Of a DNA stretch of 64,000 nt, positions 19,104 to 28,090 are shown in pieces. The DNA comes from Methanothermobacter sp. (GTDB lineage: Archaea > Methanobacteriota > Methanobacteria > Methanobacteriales > DSM-23052): assembly GCA_030055615.1 (NCBI GenBank), contig JASFYN010000002.1:62001-126000 (forward strand), read 5' to 3'. Both the position numbers and the translations under genes were made by a program. The notes under the pieces were generated by a model. It was not told the DNA's origin. It searched no databases and saw nothing but the letters and a program-made list of their open reading frames with translations. Numbering within the stretch: position 1 is the stretch's first letter; each line of letters starts with the position of its first letter.

Positions 19104-19724
19104 CTAACTAAATTTTTTCAACATTTCCATGTATAATTCTTCTATGTTTTCCTTGTGTAATGCTGATATTGGAATGACAGTATGTTGTGGGAAAACTGCT
19201 GATATTCTATCCTCTGATGATTCTGGCAAGTCTATCTTATTTGCTATTATGAGGAACGGTATCTTCCTTGCCTCCAAGTTCCCTATTATTGTTATGTTTG
19301 CTTGTGTTAAAGGATCCTCAGTGGAGTCCATGACGAGGAGAACCCCTGTAACATCATCCAACCATTTTATGGCCTCTATTATACCCTTCGTAGCCTCCTT
19401 GGCCCTTTCTTTGGCTTCTCTCTCTGACAATCCATATTTTAGGAAATTCTTGTAGTCGACTTTTGTAGCCACTCCTGGGGTGTCTATAATGTCAAAGCAT
19501 AATTTGGCCCCGTCTTTTTCGATTACAACCTCCTCTTGTTTATAGACAGATCTTGTCTCATGGGGTATGTCTGATATTATCCCTAGGGGTTTTCCGATCC
19601 AATCTTCACAGATTGCATTTGCTAGGGTGGTTTTACCCGAATTCGGATGCCCGTATAAGCCTATTTTAACTTTCTTTTTCCTTCGAAGTAATTTGTCTAA
19701 TAGTTTTCTGAAAAAGGTATTCAT
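19104..19724 (-). CDS. arvA: ArvA/OapA small GTPase (vesicle formation)
   Basis: Era-like small GTPase of 206 residues. Motifs: G1 [10 protein letters not shown] (about 25-34), G3 DIIDTPG (about 84-90), G4 IANKIDLPE (about 155-163) and G5 ISALHKEN. The arginine/lysine-rich N-terminus ([15 protein letters not shown]) could contact membrane. In haloarchaea the homologous GTPase drives extracellular vesicle formation and is encoded with ArvB and ArvC, as here. I start at ATG 19724, with GAGTTGA 5 nt upstream; a TTG at 19733 is the alternative. The MBL-fold gene upstream ends 11 nt before. Confidence 0.85.
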   Translation of the reverse strand: MNTFFRKLLDKLLRRKKKVKIGLYGHPNSGKTTLANAICEDWIGKPLGIISDIPHETRSVYKQEEVVIEKDGAKLCFDIIDTPGVATKVDYKNFLKYGLSEREAKERAKEATKGIIEAIKWLDDVTGVLLVMDSTEDPLTQANITIIGNLEARKIPFLIIANKIDLPESSEDRISAVFPQHTVIPISALHKENIEELYMEMLKKFS

Positions 19725-19735
19725 CCTACTCAACT

Positions 19736-20431
19736 CTATTTTTTGTATGTTTCACCGGGCTCTAATATTATAACTTTTATGGGTGTTTCCTTTTCTATTA
19801 TTTCTTTGAATATGCGGGGGTCTTGTTCTATAACTGGGAAGGTATTATAATGCATTGGTATGACTTCCTTAGGGGATATCCATTTGGCTGCTATTATAGC
19901 GTCTTCCGGTCCCATGGTATAACGGTCGCCTATTGGTAGGAGTGCGATATCTGGTTTGTAGATTTCTCCGATAACTGTTTTCATGTCGGTGAATAAGCCT
20001 GTGTCCCCTGCGTGGTATATTTTTTGACCGTCTTCTAATTGGAATATGAACCCGCAAGCGCTGCCCCCGGGGGTCATTTCATCTGTGAAGTTTATGTCAG
20101 AGGTGTGTTTGGCATCTACCATGGTTACTTTGATGTTGTCGAATTTTAGGGATCCTCCAATGTTCATTCCCTCACTTTCAAGTCCTTGTTTCGAGAAGAA
20201 GACTGAAATTTCGTGGGTGCTTACGAGGAGTGCCTTGTTTCGGTTGGCTATTTCCATGGCATCACCAACATGGTCTGCATGTCCATGTGTTACAAAGATT
20301 AGGTCAGCTTCTAAATCTTCTACTGGTATGTCACAGGTTGGATTGTTGCTTATGAATGGGTCTATGAGTATCTTGGTTCCTTCTTCTGATACTATTTCGA
20401 ATGCTGAATGTCCAAACCATCTAAGCTTCAT
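19736..20431 (-). CDS. UPF0173 metal-dependent hydrolase (MBL fold)
   Basis: 231-residue metallo-beta-lactamase-fold protein of the UPF0173 family. The dinuclear metal site is seen in [15 protein letters not shown] (HxHxDH), [17 protein letters not shown] and [10 protein letters not shown]-terminus [13 protein letters not shown] is family-typical. The substrate is unknown. AGGAGGTTAG precedes the ATG. It sits between the PLD-like membrane protein gene (4 nt gap) and arvA (11 nt gap), so all five genes from 21584 to 18452 may be cotranscribed. Confidence 0.92.
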   Translation of the reverse strand: MKLRWFGHSAFEIVSEEGTKILIDPFISNNPTCDIPVEDLEADLIFVTHGHADHVGDAMEIANRNKALLVSTHEISVFFSKQGLESEGMNIGGSLKFDNIKVTMVDAKHTSDINFTDEMTPGGSACGFIFQLEDGQKIYHAGDTGLFTDMKTVIGEIYKPDIALLPIGDRYTMGPEDAIIAAKWISPKEVIPMHYNTFPVIEQDPRIFKEIIEKETPIKVIILEPGETYKK

Positions 20432-20435
20432 CAGA

Positions 20436-21584
20436 CTAACCTCCTATTGATATCTCTTTAGAGAGGCTCCAAGCTTTTTCGAATAATTTTTCTATTTCTT
20501 TGATGGATCTTTTGTCATTGTATATTACGCCCACTTCAAAGCTGTCATATATGGGGTCTGTGGAGATTATAAGACCTTTTTTATTATCTACGACAGCTGC
20601 GACTGTATGTACATGTGGCATCGTCCTTACATCTACGTTATTGTCTATTAGGAGTTTTATGAGTTCTACTGAGGCGTCATCGTCTAGGCTGGCTTCTTGG
20701 ATTATTAGTTTGCTTTTTGTGTCCATGCATTTTTTTAATATTGAAGTGTCTAGGTTGCGGATCCAAGGATACATTAGGACTATGCTTTCTTTGGCTCCTG
20801 TTAGTATATCTTGCATGGTGTCTTGGACGTCAAGGGCGTCGAATGACCATATTATGGTACTTTTCATCTTGCTAAGAACTCCTTTAAGTGGGCTTAGACG
20901 TTCTTCTATAACTTCATCAACACCTTCAACGTCTCTCATATACTTTCTTTTAAGGGATTGTAGACGCTCTTTAACAAAATCAGAATCTTTAGCTTTTGGC
21001 TCTTTGGCGGGTTTTTTGGGGGTTTTTTCACTGGATGGTTCCTTTTCAGGTTTTGTTTCGGTTTTTGGTTTTTCTGTGGTGTCTGGGTGGGGCTTTTTTA
21101 CAGGTTTGATTGGAGTCGGCGCTTTAGTGGGCTTGCTTTGGGTCTTTACAGGTTTGATTGGAGTTGACGCTTTAGTGGGCCTGCTTGGGGTTTCCTCTTC
21201 TTTTTCTGTTTTTAATGTTTCCTCGATACTTGGATGGGACTTTTTGGCAGTTTTTTGTCCTTTGTCTTTTATTGGCTTTTCACGTTCCTTGGTGGGTTCT
21301 ATTTCGGTTTTTAGTTTTTCCATGATCCCTGGACGGGGAGTTCTCGAGGTTCTAGTAGGTTTTTTTGTTGTTTTTCTTTTAGGGGTTGTAGTTGTTTCAA
21401 TCCTTAATGATTGCAAGTCTATGCTCCCTGCGAATAGCACTATCATAAGCATTCCAGTGACGAATAAGCATAATCCTAAAAGGAATAAGCCAAAACTGGG
21501 TGGTATTCCAAAGCCAAAGGTCATGAGATAAAGTCCAATAATTAGTAGGCCCACGCCTCCAATGGTGATTAGGAGATAAATCAA
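20436..21584 (-). CDS. Membrane-anchored protein with PLD-like C-terminal domain
   Basis: 382-residue protein. Two transmembrane helices span about residues 2-45 ([17 protein letters not shown], then a second hydrophobic stretch). Next is a 140-residue Lys/Pro/Thr-rich linker containing a tandem repeat ([12 protein letters not shown] twice), then a folded domain with [20 protein letters not shown] and [19 protein letters not shown], resembling phospholipase-D-like domains used as sensors in TrmB regulators. The HxK catalytic pair is not clearly kept, so it may be non-enzymatic. TTG 21584 has GGGGAGGG 8 nt upstream; TTG 21602 is an alternative. It heads the arv operon. Confidence 0.7.
   Translation of the reverse strand: MIYLLITIGGVGLLIIGLYLMTFGFGIPPSFGLFLLGLCLFVTGMLMIVLFAGSIDLQSLRIETTTTPKRKTTKKPTRTSRTPRPGIMEKLKTEIEPTKEREKPIKDKGQKTAKKSHPSIEETLKTEKEEETPSRPTKASTPIKPVKTQSKPTKAPTPIKPVKKPHPDTTEKPKTETKPEKEPSSEKTPKKPAKEPKAKDSDFVKERLQSLKRKYMRDVEGVDEVIEERLSPLKGVLSKMKSTIIWSFDALDVQDTMQDILTGAKESIVLMYPWIRNLDTSILKKCMDTKSKLIIQEASLDDDASVELIKLLIDNNVDVRTMPHVHTVAAVVDNKKGLIISTDPIYDSFEVGVIYNDKRSIKEIEKLFEKAWSLSKEISIGG
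21100..21195. repeat. 48-bp tandem repeat, two copies, inside the PLD-like gene
   Basis: ACAGGTTTGATTGGAGT begins at 21100 and again at 21148. The copies differ by a few substitutions and encode the [13 protein letters not shown] unit of the linker. An in-frame period (16 codons) explains the linker repeat as a duplication. Confidence 0.8.
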
Positions 21585-21664
21585 TTTGAATGCCCTCCCC
21601 AAAAACTATCTACTTATAATAGTATTATAAATTAAAAGTCTAATATAAGGGTTTGGTGATGGTT

Positions 21665-21838
21665 ATGATTGATGAGAGTGGTCAAGGCGCAGCAGAATAC
21701 ATATTATTATTCGCAGCTGTCATAATCTTTGCAATTTTAGCATTATTATTTTATCATGCATACTTCCAGGGCCCGGATATTTCGATTTCTGAGGATTTGA
21801 ACAGTGTAAGGGGGAATCTCAGCCAAAGGATAAACTAG
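21665..21838 (+). CDS. Class III signal-peptide pilin-like protein 1
   Basis: 57 residues. The N-terminus [16 protein letters not shown] has the archaeal class III signal pattern (Q-x-A/S-x-E-x-x-x-L) recognised by the EppA-type prepilin peptidase. It is followed by a hydrophobic helix (AAVIIFAILALLFYHAYF) and a short polar tail. ATG 21665 has GGTGAT exactly 4 nt upstream, so earlier in-frame codons (21653, 21656, 21659) are rejected. It is divergent from the PLD-like gene, with AT-rich promoter sequence between (CTTATAATAG, ATTATAAATT). Confidence 0.85.
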   Translation: MIDESGQGAAEYILLFAAVIIFAILALLFYHAYFQGPDISISEDLNSVRGNLSQRIN

Positions 21839-22380
21839 TAATATTCTCTCACCTTGAAATATTGTATAAGACGCTTGAATTCCTCTATTGAATTTCTTTC
21901 ATCACTTAATGCCCATGATAATCTCCTGATTATCCTCTCCTTATTCGTGGAGTCTAGTATGAGTATCTCACGTATCATCCTATTAAAAAGAGTATAATCC
22001 TTCATGCCAGCGAGCACCATTTTCGCCTTGAAGAGCTGTTTAAGCTTCCTATATGCCCTTTCAGCCTCCCCAGCATCCTCTGATTCCATCTTCTTGAATA
22101 GTATGCCTATCTCGAACGGGTCCTTCCTGGTGAGGGCGAACACTATACCATCAGATTTTATGGATTGTATCCTTTTAACATTATTATAAACACTAAGATC
22201 ATAATCTATGACTTGTATCTTCCCATCTTCTAGTAGTTTCATCAGCGCCTCATTAATACTCTTATCAGAGACAGGCCTATCTAAAATTTCCCTGATCTTC
22301 TCAGCTATATCTTGCCTTGAAAGATCATTATCAGCGAGTAATCGGAGTATGATCTGATCAATATTATATTTCCTCGGCAC
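21835..22380 (-). CDS. Unrecognised helical protein with N-terminal winged-helix-like region
   Basis: 181 residues; I do not recognise a named family. Residues about 5-60 (IDQIILRLLADNDLSRQDIA, then SINEALMKLLEDGKIQVIDYD) look like a winged helix-turn-helix. The remainder is all-helical and charged, including ESEDAGEAERAYRKLKQLF and a C-terminal LSWALSDERNSIEEFKRL. GTG 22380 has GGGTG 6 nt upstream and a TATA box (CTATAAATAT, 22418-22427) at the right distance. It lies inside a cluster of pilin-like genes on the other strand, so regulation of these genes is possible but unproven. Confidence 0.55.
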   Translation of the reverse strand: MPRKYNIDQIILRLLADNDLSRQDIAEKIREILDRPVSDKSINEALMKLLEDGKIQVIDYDLSVYNNVKRIQSIKSDGIVFALTRKDPFEIGILFKKMESEDAGEAERAYRKLKQLFKAKMVLAGMKDYTLFNRMIREILILDSTNKERIIRRLSWALSDERNSIEEFKRLIQYFKVREYY

Positions 22381-22457
22381 TCTAAACACCCAATATGGTG
22401 AAAATATACACAATACACTATAAATATATTGTGAAAAAATTTTTATCTTAAGAAAAG

Positions 22458-22504
22458 TTTATAATAGAACAAACCTATATTAATAGTTAGTAATATGGGA
22501 GGTG
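22458..22504 (+). promoter_or_regulatory. TATA box and strong ribosome binding site of pilin gene 2
   Basis: TTTATAATAG at 22458-22467 is a TATA box about 50 nt before the ATG at 22509. GGGAGGTG at 22497-22504 is a near-perfect Shine-Dalgarno site, one of the strongest in the window, suggesting high expression of the small pilin. Confidence 0.65.
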
Positions 22505-22508
22505 TAAT

Positions 22509-22688
22509 ATGATGAGATTCTTAAAGGATGAGAAAGGACAAGGAGCAGCAGAATACATACTACTATTCGGTGGCGTAATCGTCATAGCAATAGTAGCACT
22601 ACTAATCTACAAAAGCTACTTCACCCAACAAAACTTATCAGCTGGTCAAGACATACAAACTGTAAGAACCAACGTATCATCACCTTAA
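22509..22688 (+). CDS. Class III signal-peptide pilin-like protein 2
   Basis: 59 residues. [20 protein letters not shown] has the class III prepilin signature, with cleavage expected before the QGAAEY segment. The hydrophobic stretch [18 protein letters not shown] and a short polar tail ([19 protein letters not shown]) follow. It is clearly paralogous to the pilin at 21665: the same [10 protein letters not shown] core. A very strong ribosome binding site is 4 nt upstream. Probable substrate of glycosylation by the neighbouring AglB (one NVSS sequon near the C-terminus). Confidence 0.85.
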   Translation: MMRFLKDEKGQGAAEYILLFGGVIVIAIVALLIYKSYFTQQNLSAGQDIQTVRTNVSSP

Positions 22689-22724
22689 CCCATAAGTTGT
22701 ATAAGTTGTAAGAGCAGGATTATC

Positions 22725-22895
22725 TTGTTAGAAGAAGAGGCTCAAGTCAGTGCTGAAATGATATTGATCATAGGTGCGTTGTTAGTCATAGTGATAGTTG
22801 TAGGAGTGTATGTCAGAGATATTGCAGGTACTATTGCAGGGAACATCACCGATGTAATAAATGCATCCCGTGATTCTACTATTCAGAAGTTATGA
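22725..22895 (+). CDS. Class III signal-peptide pilin-like protein 3
   Basis: 56 residues from a TTG start with AGGAT 4 nt upstream. LLEEEAQVSAEMILIIGALL matches the class III consensus Q-x-S-x-E-x-x-L very well. The hydrophobic helix (GALLVIVIVVGVYV) is followed by RDIAGTIAGNITDVINASRD, with two N-glycosylation sequons (NIT, NAS). It begins 36 nt after pilin 2 and is probably in the same transcript. It is convergent with the aglB pseudogene, 4 nt apart. Confidence 0.78.
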   Translation: MLEEEAQVSAEMILIIGALLVIVIVVGVYVRDIAGTIAGNITDVINASRDSTIQKL

Positions 22896-22899
22896 AAAA

Positions 22900-24926
22900 T
22901 CAGCTTCTTCCTTTTATTTTGTATATTTTTATTTTTTTGTTTTCGAAGATTTTTATAAAATTTCCTATGTTTTCACCTAATAGAAATTTTATTAGGAGTG
23001 AGTTTCTGTAATTTTTATCCACAATTAGGGTCTTGTTTCCTATTATAATGGAAAATTTGCTTATATCGCCGATTTCCTCGGTTCCGTTCGTGATTATAGA
23101 ATATACTTTCTCTCCATCGCTTTGATATGCTATTGATCGATTCGTAGCTGGTGATTTTATAGTGGTGGCCATTTCGTCTACTATTATGATGATTAATGGT
23201 CTTGTGGTTTTGGGGTGGGTATACTCCAGTACTTTTTTGGATTTTTCATCTGATAGGCCGTTTTCTTTTAATATTTTATGTGCAGTTTTTTTATCTACTG
23301 CTAGTATATTCTGGAGTATTGTGTATGAGCGTGTTTTGTTGTGGGTGTAATTGTTGAGAAGGAGATAAGCTTGGTCTCCGTTTGTGGCGAGCATCTTAAA
23401 AATGTTTTCTGCGAGGCTGGGATTGTCTGTTGTGAGTGCAAGGTTTATCCAATAGTCACGGGCTGTTGTGGGGACTTCTGGATCTAAGTTATGATCTACC
23501 AGTATCCTCTTATGGGTAGTGTTTCGATGTAGGCTAGTCTACCATCAAATGCAACGGGTCTGTTGGATTCGCTAGCGAAAAAATGGCCATAACTCCAATC
23601 CGTGATTATAACAGTATCTTCCGGGGTGTTATTGTTTATCCATTGGGCGGCTTCCATGAAATAATCATCATAACCTGGTTTAAAATTGGATGTTACACTT
23701 AAAAGTAAGAAAAATTGGAAAAATATAACAAATAATATATCCAACTGTAGGATATGAAGTATCTTATTTTTGTGGATGTTGTTTAATTTGTCTTTTAGGG
23801 TGTTTTTAAATTCGTGCCAGAATATTCCAGCTAAAATAGATAGGGGTGGAATAAGTAAAATAATGAACCTAGCACCTTTAAGTGTGGAAAAAAGTGCTGA
23901 AACAGTCCACAAAATTATAATAAGCCCAATTAAAGATTTAGCGCGCTTATATATTGTAAATAAGCCAATAAGTCCAAAAACGAAAGTTAATGGGGATACA
24001 ATAACTATAAATGTTTCTATATTGGGTTTTTGCAATTCTGCAACGTTCTTGTATGGATCGGGCCATGGATACCAAATATTCTCCCCACGCAGAAGATAAC
24101 CAAGTTGGGTATAAGGGGCCATGAGCGCATTATAAAGGCTGAATATATTAAAGATTCCAATAAGGCAAATCGAAACTGAAATAAAGGATAAGAATAAAGT
24201 AAGGTCTCTACGTTTGATGAAATTGTAAATGAGAGCTATTATAATAATGTAGAAATAGTATATCCATCCATTCCATGCAAGTGAAAAAAGAAAGAGGAAG
24301 AAACCAGAGCAACCAGCTAGTATCATCCTATCCCTTTTTATCTTTGCATTTTCAGCCTCGAAAATTAACCATATTATAAGAAGTGGTAATGTTATATTCA
24401 ACATATCAGTATCAAAAAATCCGAAATTGGTCTTATAAACATATAATGGGGCTGTTACAATTAACATTCCTGTTATAAAACCTCCAAATTCTCCATTGAG
24501 TCTTCGGGAGAATAAAAATCCTATAACACCGGCTAATGGGCCCAAGGCTGTGGGAAGCCATAAACACACTTCCCTTAAATTCATAGAATTTATAAAATTC
24601 AAAATATAATAGAATCCGACTGTAATATATGGGAGGAGCGGGGGGTAATCTACTGGGACGCCTGGGGGATAATATGAGTGTAAATCCCATGGTTTTCCAT
24701 TGATAATCTTATCTCCCAAATTACCATGCTCTAATAGATTTCTTGTTAGACGATAATTGTAGTATGAGTCGCTTTCTTGAAAATATTGAAGGCCATTATC
24801 ATCATAGTATAGGTTTTTATCTGGGGATGAAAGCTCATAGTTTCCAATGCGAAGTATAAACCCTAATAGGAATATTATAATGGCTAATATTAAGATGGTT
24901 ATTTTGGATTTCATTTCATCATCCAT
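22900..24926 (-). pseudogene. aglB: AglB/Stt3 oligosaccharyltransferase, frameshifted copy
   Basis: N-glycan oligosaccharyltransferase catalytic subunit, about 670 residues if repaired. The first frame (24926 to 23496) covers the multi-pass membrane part with QESDSYYNYRLT, LHSYYPPGVPVDYPP and the second metal motif FGFFDTDMLN, then the soluble motif DWSYGHF in place of WWDYG. That frame stops after GRLAYIETLPIRG. The sequence resumes in a shifted frame near 23508 with ILVDHNLDPEVP and ARDYWINLALTT, continuing to 22900. The protein is homologous to the intact copy upstream, which it overlaps by 16 nt. One indel breaks it; real mutation or sequencing error cannot be told apart here. Confidence 0.85.
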
Positions 24927-27040
24927 ACTATTGTGGAGTTGTTCTTGTAAATTGGTTTGAAGTGTTTTGTTTCTTCTTTGAGGATTACAAGTTTTACAAA
25001 GAGCGAATCTTGGAAACCATTATCTGTTATGATAGCCCAATTTTTATCCAGGAGGAATATTATGGAAAAATTGCTTTTATCATCGCCAGGTATTATCCTA
25101 GTTGAATTTCCATCTTTTATCAGAGTTTTATATGGTTTTTTGTTTCCCCATGATCCGCCAGTTTCCTTGTCTAGGTTAACATTATTAGAATAATGTCTTA
25201 TTTGGCCGGTGTCATTTGATGAACCGAAAGAATAAATGTAATCATGACCCCCCGGTTTATTGAAGTCCCACCGACCATAATAAGAATACCATTGTCCAAT
25301 TGGTATCATATTGTCACATGTTAATATGATACATGGTTGTTTCTTTAATGGATGCGTGTATGAGAGTAGCCTTTCAGTGAATAGGGGGTCCATATTATAT
25401 TTTTCTTTTAATATCCTCCTTGCTTCCTTTTTATCAACGCCCAGTATGTCATCTAGGATTTTTACGGTTAATTGTGTATTTCCTGTTTTGTTTTCTAGTA
25501 ACTCTATTGGCTTATCGTCACTTGTAGATAGCATGTTGAATATGCCGATAGATAAGCTTTCGTTATTGGTTGTGAAAGCATGATGGATCCAATAAGCTCT
25601 AGAACCGAATTGGCTCATGCCGTCAATAAGAACTGGCCTTTGGGAGAAGGCCTCGAGTGGACATCCGTAACTCCACTCACTAATGATAACAGTAGATTGT
25701 GATGTTTCATTTTTTATCCAAGAACACGCAAGTACAAAATCGTCATCAACACAAGGTTCAAAACGAACCTTTGATGCTTGTACAACAGAAATCATAGATA
25801 ACAAAATCACCAAGGCTAATATAAGAGTTCTTCTGGACTTTTTTAATTGTTTGAATGGTGAATGTTTAAGATAAGAACCGATAACCCCGAAGAGTAATCC
25901 AGCGCATATTGTAAGTGGTGGTATAGCCAATAAGGCGAAACGTAAAGCTAGGTAATATGCTAAGTTACCTATTATAAGCCATGTTAATAGTAAAATGAAA
26001 GGATACCAAGTAAGCCGTGGAAGATGAATTCTCCTGACTTTATCCCTTAACATGATGCTCCCGACTATTATAGCCCCAAATAACCCGAGGCCCATATTCA
26101 AGGGGCCAGCTGCTGATAAAAATTCATCAAAACTTGGAACACGTAATTCACTTATGGATTCATATTCACTAGGCCATCCGTTAAAAGTTAATGGCTTAAA
26201 TGTGAACCCAAAAAAAGTTGAAAAAATTGTAAGATAATCCAAACGTCCAAGTAATAGTATACTGGCGAAGGAGACTATAATAAAAATTGTTAGTTTTTTG
26301 ATAAAACCTGTTATCTTTTCCCCCTTGGCTTTGAGGAATATTATATAGGATACACTTGATAAAATTATGATGTAAAATATGTAGGGCCAGCCATTCCATG
26401 CAAGTGAGAACATAGCAAGTGACAGAGACGATAAGATGAGGGGTATCAGATAGTTTTTCTTTATTTCTATGGCTTTGCAAAAGAAGAAAGCAACAAGAAC
26501 CGGGAAAAGAATATTGAATATGTCAGTATCATAGAATCCTGGTACAGTTCTGAAGAAATAAGACGGTGCTATAACTAGTAGTATTCCGGCTAGTAGGCCT
26601 GGTAGGTTACCAGCGTATCTTCTGACAAAAAAGAATGTTGGGATACCTGCTAGTGGGCCCATAACCGCTGGTAACCAAAAACAAGCTTCTATAAGATCAA
26701 CGGTGGTGAAAAGATTCAAGAACTTGTAGAATATTATGCTAATCCAGAGAATAAGTGGAGGCCAGCTCACTTTCATGCCAGGCGGATAGTATGAGTGTAG
26801 GTCCCATGGTTTTCCGTCTATTATCTTGTCTCCAGGGTGTCCATGATCTAATATGTTAGTGGTTAGGCGGTAGTTGTAGTATGAGTCGGGTTCGTACATG
26901 TATGGTAGGCCATTCTCATCAGTGAAGTATGCTTTCTCGGTACTGTTCATGTGTTTGAGTTTGATAGTTTCTATGCGTGTGAGAAAGCCTACGAAGAATA
27001 TTATCAAGATTATTGTGCAGATTTTTAACTTTTCATCCAA
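24911..27040 (-). CDS. aglB: AglB/Stt3 dolichyl-phosphate oligosaccharyltransferase
   Basis: Transfers lipid-linked glycan to Asn in N-x-S/T sequons of surface proteins. 709 residues: about a dozen transmembrane helices in residues 5-430 and a C-terminal soluble domain. Metal-site motifs are YEPDSYYNYRLT (first loop) and PGFYDTDIFN (the DxD motif). The usual WWDYG motif is replaced by SEWSYGCP near residue 455. TTG start with AAGGTGTGA upstream. It is cotranscribed with the ITP/XTP phosphatase gene (6 nt gap) and the second aglB, and the pilin-like genes nearby are likely acceptors (inference). Confidence 0.92.
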   Translation of the reverse strand: MDEKLKICTIILIIFFVGFLTRIETIKLKHMNSTEKAYFTDENGLPYMYEPDSYYNYRLTTNILDHGHPGDKIIDGKPWDLHSYYPPGMKVSWPPLILWISIIFYKFLNLFTTVDLIEACFWLPAVMGPLAGIPTFFFVRRYAGNLPGLLAGILLVIAPSYFFRTVPGFYDTDIFNILFPVLVAFFFCKAIEIKKNYLIPLILSSLSLAMFSLAWNGWPYIFYIIILSSVSYIIFLKAKGEKITGFIKKLTIFIIVSFASILLLGRLDYLTIFSTFFGFTFKPLTFNGWPSEYESISELRVPSFDEFLSAAGPLNMGLGLFGAIIVGSIMLRDKVRRIHLPRLTWYPFILLLTWLIIGNLAYYLALRFALLAIPPLTICAGLLFGVIGSYLKHSPFKQLKKSRRTLILALVILLSMISVVQASKVRFEPCVDDDFVLACSWIKNETSQSTVIISEWSYGCPLEAFSQRPVLIDGMSQFGSRAYWIHHAFTTNNESLSIGIFNMLSTSDDKPIELLENKTGNTQLTVKILDDILGVDKKEARRILKEKYNMDPLFTERLLSYTHPLKKQPCIILTCDNMIPIGQWYSYYGRWDFNKPGGHDYIYSFGSSNDTGQIRHYSNNVNLDKETGGSWGNKKPYKTLIKDGNSTRIIPGDDKSNFSIIFLLDKNWAIITDNGFQDSLFVKLVILKEETKHFKPIYKNNSTIVWMMK

Positions 27041-27055
27041 TGGGGGTCACACCTT
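27033..27055 (-). repeat. 23-nt dispersed repeat, copy 1 (gene junction)
   Basis: The minus-strand sequence AAGGTGTGACCCCCATTGG followed by ATGA is identical over 23 nt to plus-strand 30736-30758. Here it ends the ITP/XTP phosphatase gene (Lys-Val-stop), supplies the ribosome binding site AAGGTG, and begins aglB with TTG GAT GA. Confidence 0.85.
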
Positions 27056-27580
27056 GTAGAGTTTTGGGTTTAGGCGGGGTATCATGGCCATTAGTATGCA
27101 TTGTTCTGTGTTTTTTGTCCGGTCTAGTAGGCCTTTGGTGAGGTAGTATATTGCTCCGGTTTTTTCTCCTAGGTTTTTTATTCCTGTGATTTTGTCCATG
27201 ATGTCTCCTACTTCTTTGCCTTTTTTGACTTCTTTTATGACTTTTGGTGGGTATTCGAATCCTGCGCTGACTCCTAGTGTGATTGTTTTGCCATTGTAGG
27301 TTGCACACCATTGTAGGTCGATGTAACCAGTGAGGGTGTGGGGTACTTTTAGGAGGCCGGATTCTATTCCTATGCTTAGGTCGCAGTCTTGGTATGCTCT
27401 TTTGGCCCTGTTTATGGCCCCTTTTATGGTCTGTTCTAGTCCTATGGGTTGGCTTGGGACTCCTGGGTCTACTTTAACTCCTTTGACTTGTACTTTTGTG
27501 TATATTTTTTCTAGGACATTTTTCGCTGCTTTTATTTTGACTGGGTTTTTTGACCCGACTTTGACTTTCAATTTTATCAC
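27047..27580 (-). CDS. Inosine/xanthosine triphosphatase (YjjX/DUF84 family)
   Basis: House-cleaning NTPase that hydrolyses ITP and XTP. 177 residues from a GTG start overlapping the coaD stop (GTGA). Family motifs: KVGSKNPVKIKAAKNVL, VPSQPIGLEQTIKGAINRA, LSIGIESGLL and TLGVSAGFEYPP, with EQCILMAMIPRLNP at the C-terminus. The open frame continues further upstream inside coaD, but that part is a shadow. It is followed by aglB. Confidence 0.92.
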   Translation of the reverse strand: MIKLKVKVGSKNPVKIKAAKNVLEKIYTKVQVKGVKVDPGVPSQPIGLEQTIKGAINRAKRAYQDCDLSIGIESGLLKVPHTLTGYIDLQWCATYNGKTITLGVSAGFEYPPKVIKEVKKGKEVGDIMDKITGIKNLGEKTGAIYYLTKGLLDRTKNTEQCILMAMIPRLNPKLYKV

Positions 27581-28038
27581 TTGAGTATTTTGCCTTTTTT
27601 GTCTATTTCTCCTTTTCTGATCCTGGTGGATGATATTGGTTGGCCGTCTTCTGCCTTTACCATTTTTATTGTTATTATATCCATTGGGGGTATGTTTTTT
27701 TCTTTTCGGATTTTGTTTATTTTTTCTGCTGTGGGTTGTGTTTCTTCGCTTACTATTATGGCTTCGAATTTTTTGTCGTTGATGGTGGGACCATATGGGT
27801 CTTCTAGTTTTTCTATGTAGAAGTTTTTGTATCCTTTCTTTGCTAAGTATTTTTTTAGGTTTTTTATTCTGGTTTGGCATGGTTCTATTGGGTCTTTTTG
27901 GGCTGCGAATTTGTCTGATGTTACTCCTATGGCTACTGTCTCTGCTACTTTGAATGCTTTTTCTAGTAGGGTTTGGTGGCCTTTGTGGAATTTGTCGAAT
28001 GTCCCCCCTACCGCCACTAGTTTATATTTTTTTGTCAA
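27577..28038 (-). CDS. coaD: Phosphopantetheine adenylyltransferase (archaeal type)
   Basis: Fourth step of coenzyme A synthesis: 4'-phosphopantetheine plus ATP gives dephospho-CoA. 153 residues with the nucleotidyltransferase motif GGTFDKFHKGHQTLL (T/HxGH), the adenylate-binding IVSEETQPTAEKINKIR and the C-terminal ISSTRIRKGEID signature. TTG start with GGGTGA upstream. Its stop overlaps the start of the ITP/XTP phosphatase gene. Confidence 0.94.
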   Translation of the reverse strand: MTKKYKLVAVGGTFDKFHKGHQTLLEKAFKVAETVAIGVTSDKFAAQKDPIEPCQTRIKNLKKYLAKKGYKNFYIEKLEDPYGPTINDKKFEAIIVSEETQPTAEKINKIRKEKNIPPMDIITIKMVKAEDGQPISSTRIRKGEIDKKGKILK

Positions 28039-28090
28039 GGTTTTTCACCCTATAGGTTAATTAGGATGTGTAGATATAATAGGTTTTGAT

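Noticed and set aside
20500-21531. 343-codon open frame opposite the PLD-like gene
   Set aside because: Shadow of low-complexity Lys/Pro repeats, giving Ser/Gly/Val-rich nonsense protein.
27581-27880. About 100 extra N-terminal codons on the ITP/XTP phosphatase frame
   Set aside because: They lie wholly within coaD in another frame, are Lys/Asn/Arg-rich without family similarity, and the GTG at 27580 overlaps the coaD stop as expected for coupled genes.
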